The notes under the pieces: model-generated | What the model was told of the DNA's origin: nothing | Databases searched by the model: none | Seen by the model: only the letters and a program-made list of their open reading frames with translations | Shown here: positions 1-9,965 of the stretch, one piece after another | How positions within the stretch are numbered: the first letter of the stretch is position 1 | Layout of the letters: every line of letters begins with the position of its first letter | NCBI GenBank assembly: GCA_021413825.1 | Contig: JAIOPQ010000088.1 | Location: forward strand, 32,556 to 96,555 | Direction: 5' to 3' | Length of the DNA: 64,000 nucleotides | Origin: Spirochaetia bacterium | Lineage (GTDB): Bacteria > Spirochaetota > Leptospiria > Leptospirales > Leptonemataceae | Translations under genes and position numbers: made by a program

Positions 1-537
1 ACCGGACTTGATCCGGCCATTCAAAGTTATCCGTATTACTGCGTACTCGATGCTGTCCGCGCATTGGATTATATGCGTCTGCAGGAATCGATCGACTCAA
101 GCAAGATTGGTCTAATTGGGCGCGGTCTGGGTGGAATGATGGCTGCTTTCCTTGCTGGCCTCTATCCGGACAAAGTGAAGGCTGTGGCGCTTGAACGACC
201 TGGCTTTCTCTATTTGAATAAATGGAACAATGAATCGCTCTCGCCAATTGCTTCTGAGGTGCGGGAAATCTATGCGAAGTCGGCACGGATGAAAACCAGG
301 TCTAGAAAAGCCCTGGAATACCTCGATTGTCTGTACTTCGTGCGGGAAATGAAACAACCCTTCTTTGTAACCGTCGGCCTTGGCGACGCGAAGAACCTCC
401 CCGCTCCTGCCTTTGCCCTCTTCAATCACCTTCAAACCGACAAGACAATGGACCTCTTCCCGGATGAAGAGCGCGATCCAAACGGCACAGAGCAGCGCAA
501 GAAATCGATCCAATTCCTGGCCGAAAACCTCCAGTAA
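1..537 (+). CDS. AXE1-family acetyl-esterase-like protein, 3' part, probably catalytically dead
   Basis: The frame is open from the first base, so the gene begins upstream of the window; about 178 residues are seen. The order of elements matches the C-terminal half of acetyl-xylan-esterase/cephalosporin-C-deacetylase (AXE1) hydrolases: a D-A-V-R-A-L-D-Y-M helix, a nucleophile-elbow strand, a Y-F-V-R-E-M helix, then a V-G-L-G-D strand followed by P-A-P-A-F-A-L-F-N-H-L, where active members carry their Asp. The elbow reads G-R-G-L-G-G instead of G-x-S-x-G, so the Ser is Gly. The late strand that should end in His reads L-F-P-D-E-E-R and has none. Family assignment is inference from motif order; loss of the two catalytic residues is seen directly. 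Confidence 0.6.
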   Translation, partial: TGLDPAIQSYPYYCVLDAVRALDYMRLQESIDSSKIGLIGRGLGGMMAAFLAGLYPDKVKAVALERPGFLYLNKWNNESLSPIASEVREIYAKSARMKTRSRKALEYLDCLYFVREMKQPFFVTVGLGDAKNLPAPAFALFNHLQTDKTMDLFPDEERDPNGTEQRKKSIQFLAENLQ

Positions 538-868
538 CCCCAGAAAGGGGAATTAACCTCAGAGACACAGAGGCCTCAGAGAGGACCGGGGGTTGGTCTG
601 AGAACCAGAAGGACCTTTGCCACAGATGGGCGGGCCGATTCACGCAGATTAATACGGATAGACCAGGAATCCGAAACTTTTATCCCATCTGCGTTTAAGA
701 GCGTGCATCTGCGGCTAAAGAACGATCGCGGCATAAATTCACTACACGTCCCGATCTCTGCGCCCTCTGTGGTTAACCTTCCCTGTCCTTGCAGTTTTTA
801 AGGGAAATTGGCTTTACACAGGGGCCCCGAATCGTTTCGCTGAATGTAGAGAGACTCAGAGGAATATT
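538..868. repeat. 331-bp intergenic region made largely of dispersed inverted-repeat DNA
   Basis: No gene is seen. The outer arms are related: TTAACCTCAGAGACACAGAGG near 554 and, inverted, CCCTCTGTGGTTAACC near 764-780. Nested inside are CCACAGATG (620) and CATCTGCGG (706-714) with further CGCAGATT and CATCTGCG words. The same words recur in other intergenic regions (about 9017, 49613, 52222, 55629). The last 60 bases lead to the S18 gene and hold its AGAGGAA ribosome-binding site at 858-864. Confidence 0.6.
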
Positions 869-1186
869 ATGTCAGAACAAGAAGCCTTAGAAGGCAAAGA
901 TCTAAGAGACCGCGCAGAAGGCGAACACGGTGGCGACCATGAAGGTGGCGATTCCTACTTAGATCGTAAAAAGCATCAGAAAGCCCGTTACAAAAAACGC
1001 GTGCTCGATACTAGAAATCTTACAATTGATTACAAAGATCCGGAAACCCTGGAACGCTTTGTGTCCAAAACCGGAAAAATCCTGCCACGCAGAATGACGG
1101 GTGCAACGGCTCGTATCCAGCGCAAGATTTCGCGCGAGATTCGTGCATCTAGAATGATTGGACTGTTAGCATTTAGCAAAAGGTAA
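869..1186 (+). CDS. rpsR: 30S ribosomal protein S18, cysteine-free form with acidic N-terminal extension
   Basis: The 105-residue product ends in an unmistakable S18 core: I-D-Y-K-D-P-E-T-L, then F-V-S-K-T-G-K-I-L-P-R-R-M-T-G, then A-R-I-Q-R-K-I and the final G-L-L-A-F. S18 binds 16S rRNA and pairs with S6 on the 30S platform. The first ~35 residues are an acidic Glu/Asp/Gly-rich extension. The stretch where many S18 proteins carry a zinc-binding Cys pair (here K-K-R-V-L-D-T-R-N-L) has no Cys. The gene stands 24 bases before sucA, not in the usual rpsF-ssb-rpsR-rplI setting, so it may be a second, zinc-independent copy; that is inference. AGAGGAA sits 5 bases before the ATG. Confidence 0.9.
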   Translation: MSEQEALEGKDLRDRAEGEHGGDHEGGDSYLDRKKHQKARYKKRVLDTRNLTIDYKDPETLERFVSKTGKILPRRMTGATARIQRKISREIRASRMIGLLAFSKR

Positions 1187-1210
1187 TCGCAACAACTACC
1201 GGAGGGGAGT

Positions 1211-3976
1211 ATGGCAGTGGGAATTCTTAATGCCGGAAACCGGGAGCTTCTTGAGGGCCTGTATGAACAATACCTCAAGAATCCCTCCAGTGTTCCGGAA
1301 GCCTGGCGAACGTTCTTCTCTGATCTAGACCACGAGGGTACAAACGGCAATGGCACTAACGGCCATGCGCCGGCCCTTCCCCTTCACATCCCAAAACTTT
1401 CAAGCGCAGACATGGACGCAGTGGCGGACATCAACATGCGCGCCCTTCTACTCACACAGTCCTATCGTCGCCAGGGTCACTACTCTGCAATTACAGATCC
1501 TCTTGGACTCGTAAAACCGGCACGTTATCATCTAAGTCCGGCAGATCACGGGCTAAGCGACGCAGACCTGGATCGCAATGTAACTACAATGGTTGCAGGC
1601 AAACAGGTCACGGCTCCACTCCGCGAATTGATTCGCCGGATGGAAAACACCTATTGCTCTACGCTGGGTGCTGAGTTCTTTTATATTCGCGATGAGGAAC
1701 GCCGGGGCTGGCTCATTGAGCGTATGGAAGCCCAGGAAAACAAATGGCCTCTCGCGACCGAAATGCGCAAGAAGCTGTTTGGAAAGCTCCACGACGCTGA
1801 GTACTTTGAACGATTCCTCGCAACCCGCTTCCCAGGAAAAAAACGTTTCGCACTCGAAGGCGGAGAAAGTCTGATCCCAACGCTCAGTGGGCTAATTGAA
1901 TTAGCCGGCGACTACAACATGCAGCAAGTAGTAATCGGTATGGCGCACCGCGGTCGCCTCAATGTTCTTACAAACGTAATGAACAAGGATCCAGCGCTCA
2001 TCTTTGCTGAATTCAATGAAAAACTAACAGAAGAAATTGGTCCAGGTGACGTTAAGTATCACTTAGGGTATTCAAGCGATGTTGTAACCATGTCCGGGAA
2101 GAAAATCCACTTGAGCCTTGGATTTAATCCGAGCCATCTGGAAGTGATCAATCCTGTAATCCTGGGATCTGTGCGCGCGCGGCAGACTACAAGCCAGGAT
2201 ACAAAGCGTCAGCTGAATCTTCCCGTAATCATTCACGGGGATGCAGCATTTGCAGGCCAGGGAATCAATTACGAATGCCTTCAGATGTCAAACCTCGAAG
2301 GATATAAAATCGGTGGAGCATTCCACATTATTTGCAACAATCAGCTGGGCTTCACAACAACTCCAGCCGACGCGCGATCGACACGTTATTGCACGGATCT
2401 TGCCAAGATGCTACAGGTTCCAATCTTCCATGTAAATGGTGATGATCCAGAGGCCTGCTTCCGCGCAGTTCAGCTCTGCATGGAGTGGAGACAGCGCTAC
2501 GGTACAGACGTTTTCCTCGATATAATTTGCTATCGTCGCTGGGGTCACAACGAAACAGACGAACCTGCATTCACACAGCCTGTGATGTATCACGCCATCA
2601 AAGCTCATCCTACAACCGTAACCCTACAGGAACAATTTCTACTGCGTGAAGGTTTACCTTCCGAAGAAATCGAGGCTATTAAGACAAAGAGCCGCGACCA
2701 TTTTGAAGATGCACACAAGCGCTCGCAGGATGATGGCGTAGGGATTCAAATCCAAACGCTTAAAGGGAATTGGAGCGGCTTTACTCGCATTGATCCATCT
2801 GAACCAGTTACGGCCGTTGCAATGCAAGAACTCAAAGCCGTCGGCGATATAGTAACACGCACCCCCAATGGCTTTTCTGTTCATCCAAAAATTCAAAAAC
2901 TCCTGGAGCAGCGCAAAGCCATGGTTGCTCCTGGCGGACACATTGACTGGGGTATGGGAGAAACACTGGCGTATGGTACATTGCTTCGCCAGGGAACTTC
3001 CGTTCGAATCTCAGGCCAGGATGTAAAGCGCGGAACCTTCAGCCACAGACATGCAGTTCTATTCGATTTCCAGAACGATGAAGAATACATGCCGCTGACT
3101 CTTACAGCACAGAATGCAAACATTGAAATCTTCAATAGCCTCCTTTCAGAAGCAGCAGTGCTTGGATTTGAGTTTGGGTATTCGCTGGCAGATCCGCACA
3201 CGCTTGTAATCTGGGAAGCTCAGTTTGGTGATTTTGCAAACGGAGCCCAGGTAATTATTGATCAGTTCATTTCCAGCTGTGAGGCCAAATGGCAACGCAT
3301 GAGCGGGCTTGTAATGCTTCTTCCACATGGCTACGAAGGCCAGGGGCCGGAGCATTCCAGTGCGCGACTCGAACGTTATCTGCAATTGTGTTCTTTGAAC
3401 AACATCATCGTTGCGAATTGCACTACTCCAGCCCAGTACTTCCATATGATTCGCAGGCAAATGCTGCGCAACTACAGAAAGCCACTCGTTTTGATGAGTC
3501 CTAAATCGCTTCTGCGCTTACCGGAAGCTACAAGCACACTTGAAGATTTTGCAAACGGTGCATTCGATCCAGTTCTCGAAGAAGTTGATCAGACAATCGC
3601 TCCAGACAAAGTCCGCCGCATTCTGTTCTGCTCGGGTAAGATTTATTACGATCTGGCAGCAGAGCGGAAGAAACTCGGTTGCAGTGATGTTGCAATTGTG
3701 CGTGTAGAAGAACTCTATCCGTATCCGGTAAAGGAAATTGCGGGCGTAATTCAAACCTATCCGCAAGCAAAAGATGTGGCATGGGTTCAGGAAGAGCCGC
3801 GTAACCAGGGCGCATGGACCTACATTGAAAATCGTCTGCGTTCGCAGATTGCTCCTAACCAGGAATTGCAATATCTGGGACGCACACCTTCACCAAGTCC
3901 AGCAACAGGCTACTTTAAAGTACACCAGAAAGAGCAGCAGGAAATACTAGACCAGGCATTCGAAAAGGGAGAATAA
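1211..3976 (+). CDS. sucA: 2-oxoglutarate dehydrogenase E1 component
   Basis: Thiamine-diphosphate-dependent E1 subunit of the 2-oxoglutarate dehydrogenase complex, which decarboxylates 2-oxoglutarate in the TCA cycle and passes the succinyl group to the E2 lipoyl arm. At 921 residues it is close to the E. coli length of 933. The N-terminus has the E2-binding type segment ([12 protein letters not shown]). [11 protein letters not shown] lies near residue 243, G-D-A-A-F-A-G-Q-G near 343 and R-R-W-G-H-N-E near 441, all diagnostic of this E1 family. A strong GGAGGGG site precedes the ATG. The stop is one base before sucB, so the two are co-transcribed. Confidence 0.97.
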   Translation: MAVGILNAGNRELLEGLYEQYLKNPSSVPEAWRTFFSDLDHEGTNGNGTNGHAPALPLHIPKLSSADMDAVADINMRALLLTQSYRRQGHYSAITDPLGLVKPARYHLSPADHGLSDADLDRNVTTMVAGKQVTAPLRELIRRMENTYCSTLGAEFFYIRDEERRGWLIERMEAQENKWPLATEMRKKLFGKLHDAEYFERFLATRFPGKKRFALEGGESLIPTLSGLIELAGDYNMQQVVIGMAHRGRLNVLTNVMNKDPALIFAEFNEKLTEEIGPGDVKYHLGYSSDVVTMSGKKIHLSLGFNPSHLEVINPVILGSVRARQTTSQDTKRQLNLPVIIHGDAAFAGQGINYECLQMSNLEGYKIGGAFHIICNNQLGFTTTPADARSTRYCTDLAKMLQVPIFHVNGDDPEACFRAVQLCMEWRQRYGTDVFLDIICYRRWGHNETDEPAFTQPVMYHAIKAHPTTVTLQEQFLLREGLPSEEIEAIKTKSRDHFEDAHKRSQDDGVGIQIQTLKGNWSGFTRIDPSEPVTAVAMQELKAVGDIVTRTPNGFSVHPKIQKLLEQRKAMVAPGGHIDWGMGETLAYGTLLRQGTSVRISGQDVKRGTFSHRHAVLFDFQNDEEYMPLTLTAQNANIEIFNSLLSEAAVLGFEFGYSLADPHTLVIWEAQFGDFANGAQVIIDQFISSCEAKWQRMSGLVMLLPHGYEGQGPEHSSARLERYLQLCSLNNIIVANCTTPAQYFHMIRRQMLRNYRKPLVLMSPKSLLRLPEATSTLEDFANGAFDPVLEEVDQTIAPDKVRRILFCSGKIYYDLAAERKKLGCSDVAIVRVEELYPYPVKEIAGVIQTYPQAKDVAWVQEEPRNQGAWTYIENRLRSQIAPNQELQYLGRTPSPSPATGYFKVHQKEQQEILDQAFEKGE

Positions 3977-3977
3977 C

Positions 3978-5204
3978 ATGGCAGTTGAAATCAAGGTCCC
4001 TCCGATGGGAGAATCAATCTCGGAGGCGACCATAGCAGGCTGGCGCAAACAGCCTGGGGATGCCGTGTCTACCGGCGATATTTTAGTCGAGCTTGAGACA
4101 GATAAGGTTACAATGGAAGTGCCAGCACCAACCTCTGGTGTGCTTCGCACTGCAGATAAAAAGCCAGGCGATATTGTAAAGCTCGGCGACCTGCTTGGCA
4201 CAATCGAAGAAGGCGCAGCATCCGGAAAAACGTCGGCGCCTCCGCGCGCAACTCCGCCACAAGCAGCTCAGTCAGCCGCTCCGCAAACAGCAACTCAGAC
4301 CCCGGCAGCAGGAGCTGTGCAATCTGGTTCGACCAACAGCACAGTTCCTCCAGGTGCGCGTCGGCTTGCAGAAGAGTCTGGAGTTGATACCTCAGCCGTT
4401 CAAGGCACAGGCCTGCGCGGTCAGGTTAGAAAGGAAGACATTGTAAATCATATTGCAAACACGCCTGACGTCCCACCGGGCAAAGCGCGCGCAGCAAGCA
4501 GCGGCCCGCGCGAAACCATTACTCCTATGAGTTCGCTTCGCAAGAAAATTGCAGAGCGACTTGTGCAGGCGCAACAGACTGCGGCCATCCTTACAACCTT
4601 CAACGAAGTAGACATGCACAACATGATGGATGTGCGCGCTCGTTACAAAGATGCGTTTAAGGACAAGCATGGCGTATCGCTTGGATTCATGTCCTTCTTT
4701 ACTAAAGCTGTGATCGATGCGCTCAAGGCGTATCCAGCCGTGAATGCTGAAATTCGCGGAACAGATATAGTCTATAAAAACTACTACGACATTGGTGTGG
4801 CTGTAGGTGGACCCAAAGGACTTGTTGTGCCAGTTGTGCGCGGCGTAGACCTAATGAGCTTTGCTGAAGTTGAAAAGGAAATCACGCGTCTTGCAGGAAA
4901 AGTCAAAGAGGGAACCATTGGCCTCGACGATCTGCAGGGTGGAACATTTACAATTTCAAACGGCGGCGTATACGGCTCAATGCTTTCTACTCCAATCTTG
5001 AATCCACCTCAGAGCGGAATCCTTGGAATGCACAACATTGTTAAACGTCCTGTTGTGGTGAACGATCAGATCGTGGTGCGACCTATAATGTATGTTGCAC
5101 TTTCCTATGATCATCGCATCATTGATGGACGTGAAGCAGTTAGTTTTCTGGTGCGCGTGAAAGAGTGCATCGAGAATCCGGAACGCATGCTTCTTGAAAT
5201 TTAG
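3978..5204 (+). CDS. sucB: dihydrolipoyl succinyltransferase (E2 of 2-oxoglutarate dehydrogenase)
   Basis: Core acyltransferase of the complex, 408 residues. A single N-terminal lipoyl domain carries the lipoylation site E-T-D-K-V at Lys43. An Ala/Pro/Gln-rich linker follows (about 78-115), then the peripheral-subunit-binding domain ([11 protein letters not shown] near 120). The C-terminal catalytic domain ends in [12 protein letters not shown] with His379 and Asp383. It starts one base after the sucA stop; the tail of sucA (GGGAG) supplies the ribosome-binding site. Succinyl- rather than acetyl-transferase is inferred from the sucA neighbour. Confidence 0.96.
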   Translation: MAVEIKVPPMGESISEATIAGWRKQPGDAVSTGDILVELETDKVTMEVPAPTSGVLRTADKKPGDIVKLGDLLGTIEEGAASGKTSAPPRATPPQAAQSAAPQTATQTPAAGAVQSGSTNSTVPPGARRLAEESGVDTSAVQGTGLRGQVRKEDIVNHIANTPDVPPGKARAASSGPRETITPMSSLRKKIAERLVQAQQTAAILTTFNEVDMHNMMDVRARYKDAFKDKHGVSLGFMSFFTKAVIDALKAYPAVNAEIRGTDIVYKNYYDIGVAVGGPKGLVVPVVRGVDLMSFAEVEKEITRLAGKVKEGTIGLDDLQGGTFTISNGGVYGSMLSTPILNPPQSGILGMHNIVKRPVVVNDQIVVRPIMYVALSYDHRIIDGREAVSFLVRVKECIENPERMLLEI

Positions 5205-5229
5205 GCCCGATTAGGGTCACCGAGGAATT

Positions 5230-6648
5230 ATGGAACACACCTTTGATCTAGTAGTGATCGGCGGCGGGCCGGGCGGGTACGTGTGCGCAATTCGCGCCTC
5301 TCAACTTGGACTTAAAGCTGCAATCGTTGAAACACGCGCAACACTCGGTGGAACCTGCGTAAACGTTGGCTGCATTCCTTCCAAGGCTTTGCTCGATTCT
5401 TCTGAAAAGTATCACAAAGCACTTCATGACTTCAAGGACCACGGAATTCAAACCGGAAGCATCAAGATTGACGTTGGCACCATGATGGCGCGGAAAAATC
5501 GCGTTGTTAAAGAACTGACCGATGGTCTGAACTATTTGATGAACAAGAACCGCATTACTGTGTTTCGCGGAAAAGGAACCCTCGCAAAAAAAGATTCAAA
5601 CGGAACCACAGTCAGCATCGCTCTGGCGGATGGAACCGGGACGGAAGTTCTTGCAAAGAATTGTGTAATCGCAACCGGATCTGAAGTGATTCGAATTCCT
5701 GGTTTTGAACCAGATTCACAAACCGTAATTACGTCAGACGATGCAATTGCACTGAATGAAGTTCCAAAGCACATGATCGTAATCGGTGGCGGCGTAATTG
5801 GACTCGAACTTGGTTCTGTATGGAATCGTCTGGGTGCAAAAGTTACAGTAGTCGAACTTCTACCTGATATCTTAATGATGATGGACAGACAAATGCGCGA
5901 AATGGCCCGTCGCACTTTGCAAAAACAGGGAATTGAATTTTTGCTAGAACATAAGGTGGTGAAGGCTGAGAAAAAGAAGAACTCCGTTACGGTTACAATT
6001 CAAACAACTGCAGGCGAAACCAAAACCATCGAAGGCGATAAGTTACTTGTAGCAGTTGGCCGCAAACCTTACACGGATGGACTCGGTGCTGAAAACGTTG
6101 GAGTCAAGCTAACCGAACGCGGGCGCATCGCAGTTGATCCGCATACTCTTGCAACTTCAGTTCCCGGAATTTATGCAATCGGCGATGTAATTGAAGGTCC
6201 TATGCTTGCGCATAAGGCAGAAGAAGAAGGCGTCCTGGTTGCAGAGAACCTGGCTGGAAAAAAAGGTCACGTTAACTACAATGCCCTGCCCTCGGTTGTG
6301 TATACCTGGCCAGAATTTGCATGGGTGGGCCGCGGAGAAGAAGAACTCCAGAAGGCAGGAATCGAGTACAACACAGGTAAGTTTCTGTTCAGACCCAATG
6401 GTCGGGCTAAAGCCATGAATGAGCCAGAAGGACAGGTGAAATTCATAGCAGACAAAAAAACAGATACGATTCTTGGAGTCTTCATCGTTGGACCAAATGC
6501 ATCTGAACTGATTGCGGAGGCTTCAATTGCAATGGAATTTGGCGCATCAGCAGAAGATATTGCACGGTCGTTTCATGCGCATCCTACGCTCGCTGAAGTT
6601 ATGAAGGAAGCAGCGATGGATGTAGATAAACGTTCAATTCATAGCTGA
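5230..6648 (+). CDS. lpdA: dihydrolipoyl dehydrogenase (E3)
   Basis: FAD- and NAD-dependent enzyme that reoxidises the dihydrolipoyl arm of the 2-oxo-acid dehydrogenase complexes; 472 residues, typical length. G-G-G-P-G-G-Y near residue 11 binds FAD. The redox disulfide is in [13 protein letters not shown] (Cys43 and Cys48). The NAD-binding glycine motif is G-G-G-V-I-G-L-E-L near 187. The active-site His lies in H-A-H-P-T-L-A-E close to the C-terminus. It is the third gene of sucA-sucB-lpdA, 25 bases after sucB with GAGGAA ahead of the ATG. No terminator was recognised downstream. Confidence 0.97.
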   Translation: MEHTFDLVVIGGGPGGYVCAIRASQLGLKAAIVETRATLGGTCVNVGCIPSKALLDSSEKYHKALHDFKDHGIQTGSIKIDVGTMMARKNRVVKELTDGLNYLMNKNRITVFRGKGTLAKKDSNGTTVSIALADGTGTEVLAKNCVIATGSEVIRIPGFEPDSQTVITSDDAIALNEVPKHMIVIGGGVIGLELGSVWNRLGAKVTVVELLPDILMMMDRQMREMARRTLQKQGIEFLLEHKVVKAEKKKNSVTVTIQTTAGETKTIEGDKLLVAVGRKPYTDGLGAENVGVKLTERGRIAVDPHTLATSVPGIYAIGDVIEGPMLAHKAEEEGVLVAENLAGKKGHVNYNALPSVVYTWPEFAWVGRGEEELQKAGIEYNTGKFLFRPNGRAKAMNEPEGQVKFIADKKTDTILGVFIVGPNASELIAEASIAMEFGASAEDIARSFHAHPTLAEVMKEAAMDVDKRSIHS

Positions 6649-6804
6649 TAAGGATATCACCAGGATTCGGCGCACGGGAATCGGTTAAAGACGGCGTTCT
6701 CAAACGGTCGGGGACTTCCCAACGAGGAAGGAATCTTGACCGCAGAGTACGCTGAGGCTCAGGGGTTCCGGTTTCATTTCACAACGGCGATAAACGCTCA
6801 AGGT

Positions 6805-7817
6805 CTATTTTTTTTGATTTATCTTTACCCGAAGGTCCTTGGACACTGGGTCAGCCAAAGAGTTCGCATAGATTCGTGCCGTAAGCTCAATATCAGTGAC
6901 ATTGGCTGTTCTGACGAAAAATGGTTCTAGCTTTATCAGCAGTTGCGGAACAGCGCGCTCAATTATCCACCTCAATTCCACCGTACGCGAGTTCACCGTT
7001 TTCAATATTGGCGTTTCATGACTTGGCGCTTTCGACTCCTCTTTGAATTCCCGGTCGGATTCAATCTCAATTTGATCGTCCCTTGATATCTTTATGATAA
7101 TCACCACATTCTCAAGGGCCTTGCTCCCCACATTCTTGAATAAAATCATGAATGGATGAATTCCAAATACTTTACTCATTGCACGGGACATCATTTCCGC
7201 AAGGAACTGTTCATTGCTCTCCTTTGCTCTTGGTTTTTTCGCCATACGAGCGTTTGATGAGATGCTAATCTCCGAGCCTGCGGAATCTTCATCAAGAAGT
7301 TCATTGTAAAAGAACAATTCGCAGCCAACGGCATCGATACCACTATCTTCCAACGCCATCCGATATATCTCATCGGGTGTTGCGATGGCGGTGGAAGTTC
7401 CCTTCCTAATAGGAACATCAGTAGCTTTCATACTCATGAAATCCTTCAAAAGGAAGATCGGTCGGCCACTCCCCTGAATCTCAAAAATACCAATTAGTTT
7501 ACGGCGAACATTGATCTCACTATAGAGGAATCTCACGGACCTATTCGTTTTCTTGTTATATGTTGTTGAAAATTTGCGTCGTCGGCTTCTCCCTTTGTTA
7601 TGCCTACGAACGAAGGTCTTGCGCTCACCAAACTGATACCTGTTACGATATAGCCTTTCTCGTCTTTTGCTAAGACGTTAGCTATCGCCAAGATATCTTT
7701 TAAGCACTCGATTTTCGTTTTCTCGTTCGATAAGTTGTATCCTTCTCGCTTAAAATCAACCGTCAACGTCTCCCCGCCGGCAACTAGCTGAAGAATTTGC
7801 GAATCTGTTAAGGGCAT
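6805..7817 (-). pseudogene. AlbA_2 (Schlafen-type) DNA-binding domain protein, split by a one-base frameshift
   Basis: The upstream frame (to 7533) encodes an AlbA_2 N-terminus: G-G-E-T-L-T-V-D-F-K-R-E, an A-I-A-N-V-L segment and G-Y-I-V-T-G-I. It ends N-F-Q-Q-H-I-T-R-K-R-I-G-P-stop. The downstream frame (from 7536) opens with V-R-F-L-Y-S-E-I-N-V-R-R-K-L-I-G-I-F-E-I and later R-K-G-T-S-T-A-I-A-T-P-D-E-I, which is the rest of the same domain. Joined at P|V they read as one protein of about 337 residues; one base is missing at the CCGTGA junction. The remaining ~160 residues have no recognised domain. A GTGA stop/start overlap with coupled translation is the alternative. The start at 7817 (M-P-L-T-D-S) is chosen over 7835 because the domain begins there; no good ribosome-binding site is seen. 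Confidence 0.7.
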
Positions 7818-8014
7818 AACCAAAGCCCACGCCAATCATCATTGGTTTCAAGCTCAAAAAAGGGCAGTGAGGTTTGCGCCCGTCTTCCCGAAGTCAATTA
7901 GTCCCGGTCTTCTGATGCAAACCCATCAGCAACGGCCACGGACCCTCAGAACCACCGTGGCTAATTTGCCTTTATGTCTCCAGTGAACTCTGTGGTGAAA
8001 TTCCCAAACGATGC

Positions 8015-8908
8015 TCATTCCGGCGGCAGATTCAGAAATTCCTCAATCAAACCTACCGTTAGCTCTGGATAATTCGTCTTCCGTGTCGTTGTCACAGCTT
8101 CACCCAGGTAATCGCCATGACCGGCAGGCAGGATCAGTAGCCTTGATTTGGGGATGAGGCGCGTCAGTTCAACTGCGTGTTCCGGTTTCACAATATCCTT
8201 ATCGCCAATCAGAATTAAAGTGGACGCTTGAATCGATTTTACATCCGCGTCAGGAACATCTTTGAAGTTAAGCATTCGCTCCCTGTCCTTTTCAAACATC
8301 ACTCTGAGTTTTTCGGGATCAGGATTTACTTTCAAAAAGGCATCCTTGAGCGGTTGGGGCATATTTGAAAGCGTAGACTCCTCTATGAATCTCCAGAGCA
8401 AGGGGTGTGCTCCGTCGCGCCTGGTCGCAGCCGATGCAAACACGAGTTTCCTAACCAAACTTCGATGTTTGATTGCAACTTGCATTGCTACGCTCGCTCC
8501 ATTGCTAAATCCAAAAATATCTGCCTTCTCAATCTTCAGGAGCTTTAGCAGCGCGGCCACATCGTCCGCCGAGCTTTCGAATCGCACCGGTTTATCACGG
8601 TTGCTCGTTCTACCGTGGCCCTGCTCTTCAATGGCAATCACGGGTCGATTCGCCGCGAACGCCGGAAGAACCTTGCTGAATGTCACGTCAATCGTTGAGC
8701 CGCCCCCATGCAACAGGACAAGCGGAATGCCTTTGGCTTTTCCGTGAACCTCGTAATACATTCGTATTCCGTTTATGTCCGCATAGGCAGCACGGCCTGC
8801 GCCCACTGCTTGACGTGAGACCGATTGACCGTTGACATTGGCGGCACTGCCTGATACCAAACCCAACAGCAAAACTACCGCAAAATATTCCTGTATTTTC
8901 TTACGCAT
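8015..8908 (-). CDS. secreted alpha/beta hydrolase
   Basis: A 297-residue hydrolase with an N-terminal signal peptide (hydrophobic residues 9-23). The oxyanion-hole motif L-L-H-G-G-G-S is near residue 66. The nucleophile elbow G-F-S-N-G-A puts Ser at 135. Asp is probably that of L-I-G-D-K-D near 236 and His264 is in P-A-G-H-G-D-Y, so the catalytic triad is complete. It resembles prolyl aminopeptidase/haloperoxidase-like hydrolases acting outside the cytoplasm; the substrate is unknown. It is a single gene, divergent from the ArsR operon, with repeat-type DNA on both flanks. Confidence 0.85.
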   Translation of the reverse strand: MRKKIQEYFAVVLLLGLVSGSAANVNGQSVSRQAVGAGRAAYADINGIRMYYEVHGKAKGIPLVLLHGGGSTIDVTFSKVLPAFAANRPVIAIEEQGHGRTSNRDKPVRFESSADDVAALLKLLKIEKADIFGFSNGASVAMQVAIKHRSLVRKLVFASAATRRDGAHPLLWRFIEESTLSNMPQPLKDAFLKVNPDPEKLRVMFEKDRERMLNFKDVPDADVKSIQASTLILIGDKDIVKPEHAVELTRLIPKSRLLILPAGHGDYLGEAVTTTRKTNYPELTVGLIEEFLNLPPE

Positions 8909-9016
8909 GCCACCCCTAAAAATTCCTCAGCGAGATGCTTTAATCTATCCTGCGAAATCGCTGAGCGAACCCACAATGCTCGCCTATTTCTGCATCACGT
9001 CAATCTCAAAAGCTAT

Positions 9017-9083
9017 CCGCAGATTAACGCAGATAAACACCGATAGAGAATTCGACCATCAGCGCCAATCCGAATCCATCTGC
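9017..9083. repeat. dispersed CCRCAGAT/ATCTGC inverted-repeat element
   Basis: CCGCAGATTAACGCAGAT at the left and an inverted CCATCTGC word at the right bound a short imperfect hairpin between the hydrolase and the ArsR gene. It belongs to the same dispersed family as the elements near 620 and 52222. Confidence 0.5.
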
Positions 9084-9122
9084 TTTGTTACTCTGTCCGT
9101 TTTTCCCTCAAAAAATAGTTGC

Positions 9123-9163
9123 GTAGTTAAGTGGCTACGGATGACTTGTCGTCAAGTGGCTAC
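9123..9163. promoter_or_regulatory. putative ArsR operator: two direct AAGTGGCTAC repeats
   Basis: GTAGTTAAGTGGCTAC (9123-9138) is flanked by GTAG/CTAC arms. AAGTGGCTAC recurs at 9154-9163, 25 bases on, about two helical turns, and ends three bases before the ArsR ATG. Repeats of this kind are typical autoregulatory sites of ArsR repressors paired with AHSA1-domain genes; binding is inferred. Confidence 0.5.
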
Positions 9164-9166
9164 ACA

Positions 9167-9490
9167 ATGAATTTGAGACGAGACGTATTCCAGGCAATAG
9201 CGGATCCCACAAGAAGGGCAATTCTGCTTCTGGTCGCTTCCCAATCCATGACAGCAGGTGCAATAGCTGCAAACTTCGACACGGCCAGACCCACTGTTTC
9301 CAGGCATGTGCAAATACTCACGGAATGCGAATTGCTCTCGCAGAAGCAGGATGGAAGAGAAATCCATTATCACATCAATGCAAAGAAACTTAAAGAAGTA
9401 GCGCATTTCATTGAACCATTCCGAAAGATGTGGGACGACAGGTTCAATAAACTTGAAAGCATAATGAAAACGTATAAATCAAAGAAGTAG
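9167..9490 (+). CDS. ArsR-family winged-helix repressor
   Basis: The 107-residue ArsR fold opens with [17 protein letters not shown], the standard first helix. It continues with the recognition helix in [13 protein letters not shown] and the wing D-G-R-E-I-H-Y-H-I. No Cys or His metal site is visible, as expected of the non-metal ArsR group that sits next to AHSA1/SRPBCC genes. The ATG at 9167 is preferred over the GTG at 9131 because homologues begin with this helix and the upstream codons lie in the operator-like repeats. It is the first gene of a four-gene operon. Confidence 0.88.
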   Translation: MNLRRDVFQAIADPTRRAILLLVASQSMTAGAIAANFDTARPTVSRHVQILTECELLSQKQDGREIHYHINAKKLKEVAHFIEPFRKMWDDRFNKLESIMKTYKSKK

Positions 9491-9494
9491 AAAT

Positions 9495-9965
9495 ATGGAA
9501 CTCAAAACAAAAGTCCAGGCAGAAGACGGCAAGCAATCAATATTCATCAACAGGGAGTTTGAATTACCCGTGGAATTGCTTTTCAGAGGCTACGTGGAGC
9601 CAGAAATTGTTGAACAATGGATGGGCACGAAGGTGCTAAAACTCGAGAACAAGAAACACGGTAGCTATCAGTTCGAAACAACAGATTCTAAGGGAAACAA
9701 GCACGGATTCAACGGAACCATTCATGACTTCATTCCAAATCAAAAGATCACGCGAACATTCGAGATGGAGAACACACCGTTTGGCGTGCAGCTTGAATTC
9801 CTGGAATTTGAACGCCTGACGGATGAAACAAGCAATCTTGCTATTCAAATAGTATACAGAACCATCGCGCTCAGAGACCAGATGCTGCAATTGCCCTTTG
9901 CGCAGGGAATCAATATGGCGCATAACAGATTACAAGAAATAGCAAAGCAGATAGGCAGCTTATGA
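9495..9965 (+). CDS. SRPBCC / AHSA1-domain protein
   Basis: This 156-residue protein has the helix-grip fold of AHSA1-like proteins. It shows an early F-E-L-P-V-E-L-L-F-R-G-Y-V-E-P-E-I-V-E-Q-W-M-G segment, the family's D-P-E-x-x-x-x-W-x-G pattern. Later come G-T-I-H-D-F-I-P-N-Q-K-I-T-R-T-F-E and a C-terminal amphipathic helix. Such proteins bind a small hydrophobic ligand, and the adjacent ArsR protein usually controls them. It lies 4 bases after the regulator and overlaps the next gene by 4 bases (ATGA). Confidence 0.85.
   Translation: MELKTKVQAEDGKQSIFINREFELPVELLFRGYVEPEIVEQWMGTKVLKLENKKHGSYQFETTDSKGNKHGFNGTIHDFIPNQKITRTFEMENTPFGVQLEFLEFERLTDETSNLAIQIVYRTIALRDQMLQLPFAQGINMAHNRLQEIAKQIGSL

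Noticed and set aside
112..513. Minus-strand 133-residue frame opposite the esterase
   Set aside because: It mirrors the AXE1 codons and matches no family; a shadow frame.
6736..6930. 64-residue plus-strand frame after lpdA
   Set aside because: It starts in CACAGAGG-type repeat DNA and overlaps the AlbA_2 remnant; no protein features.
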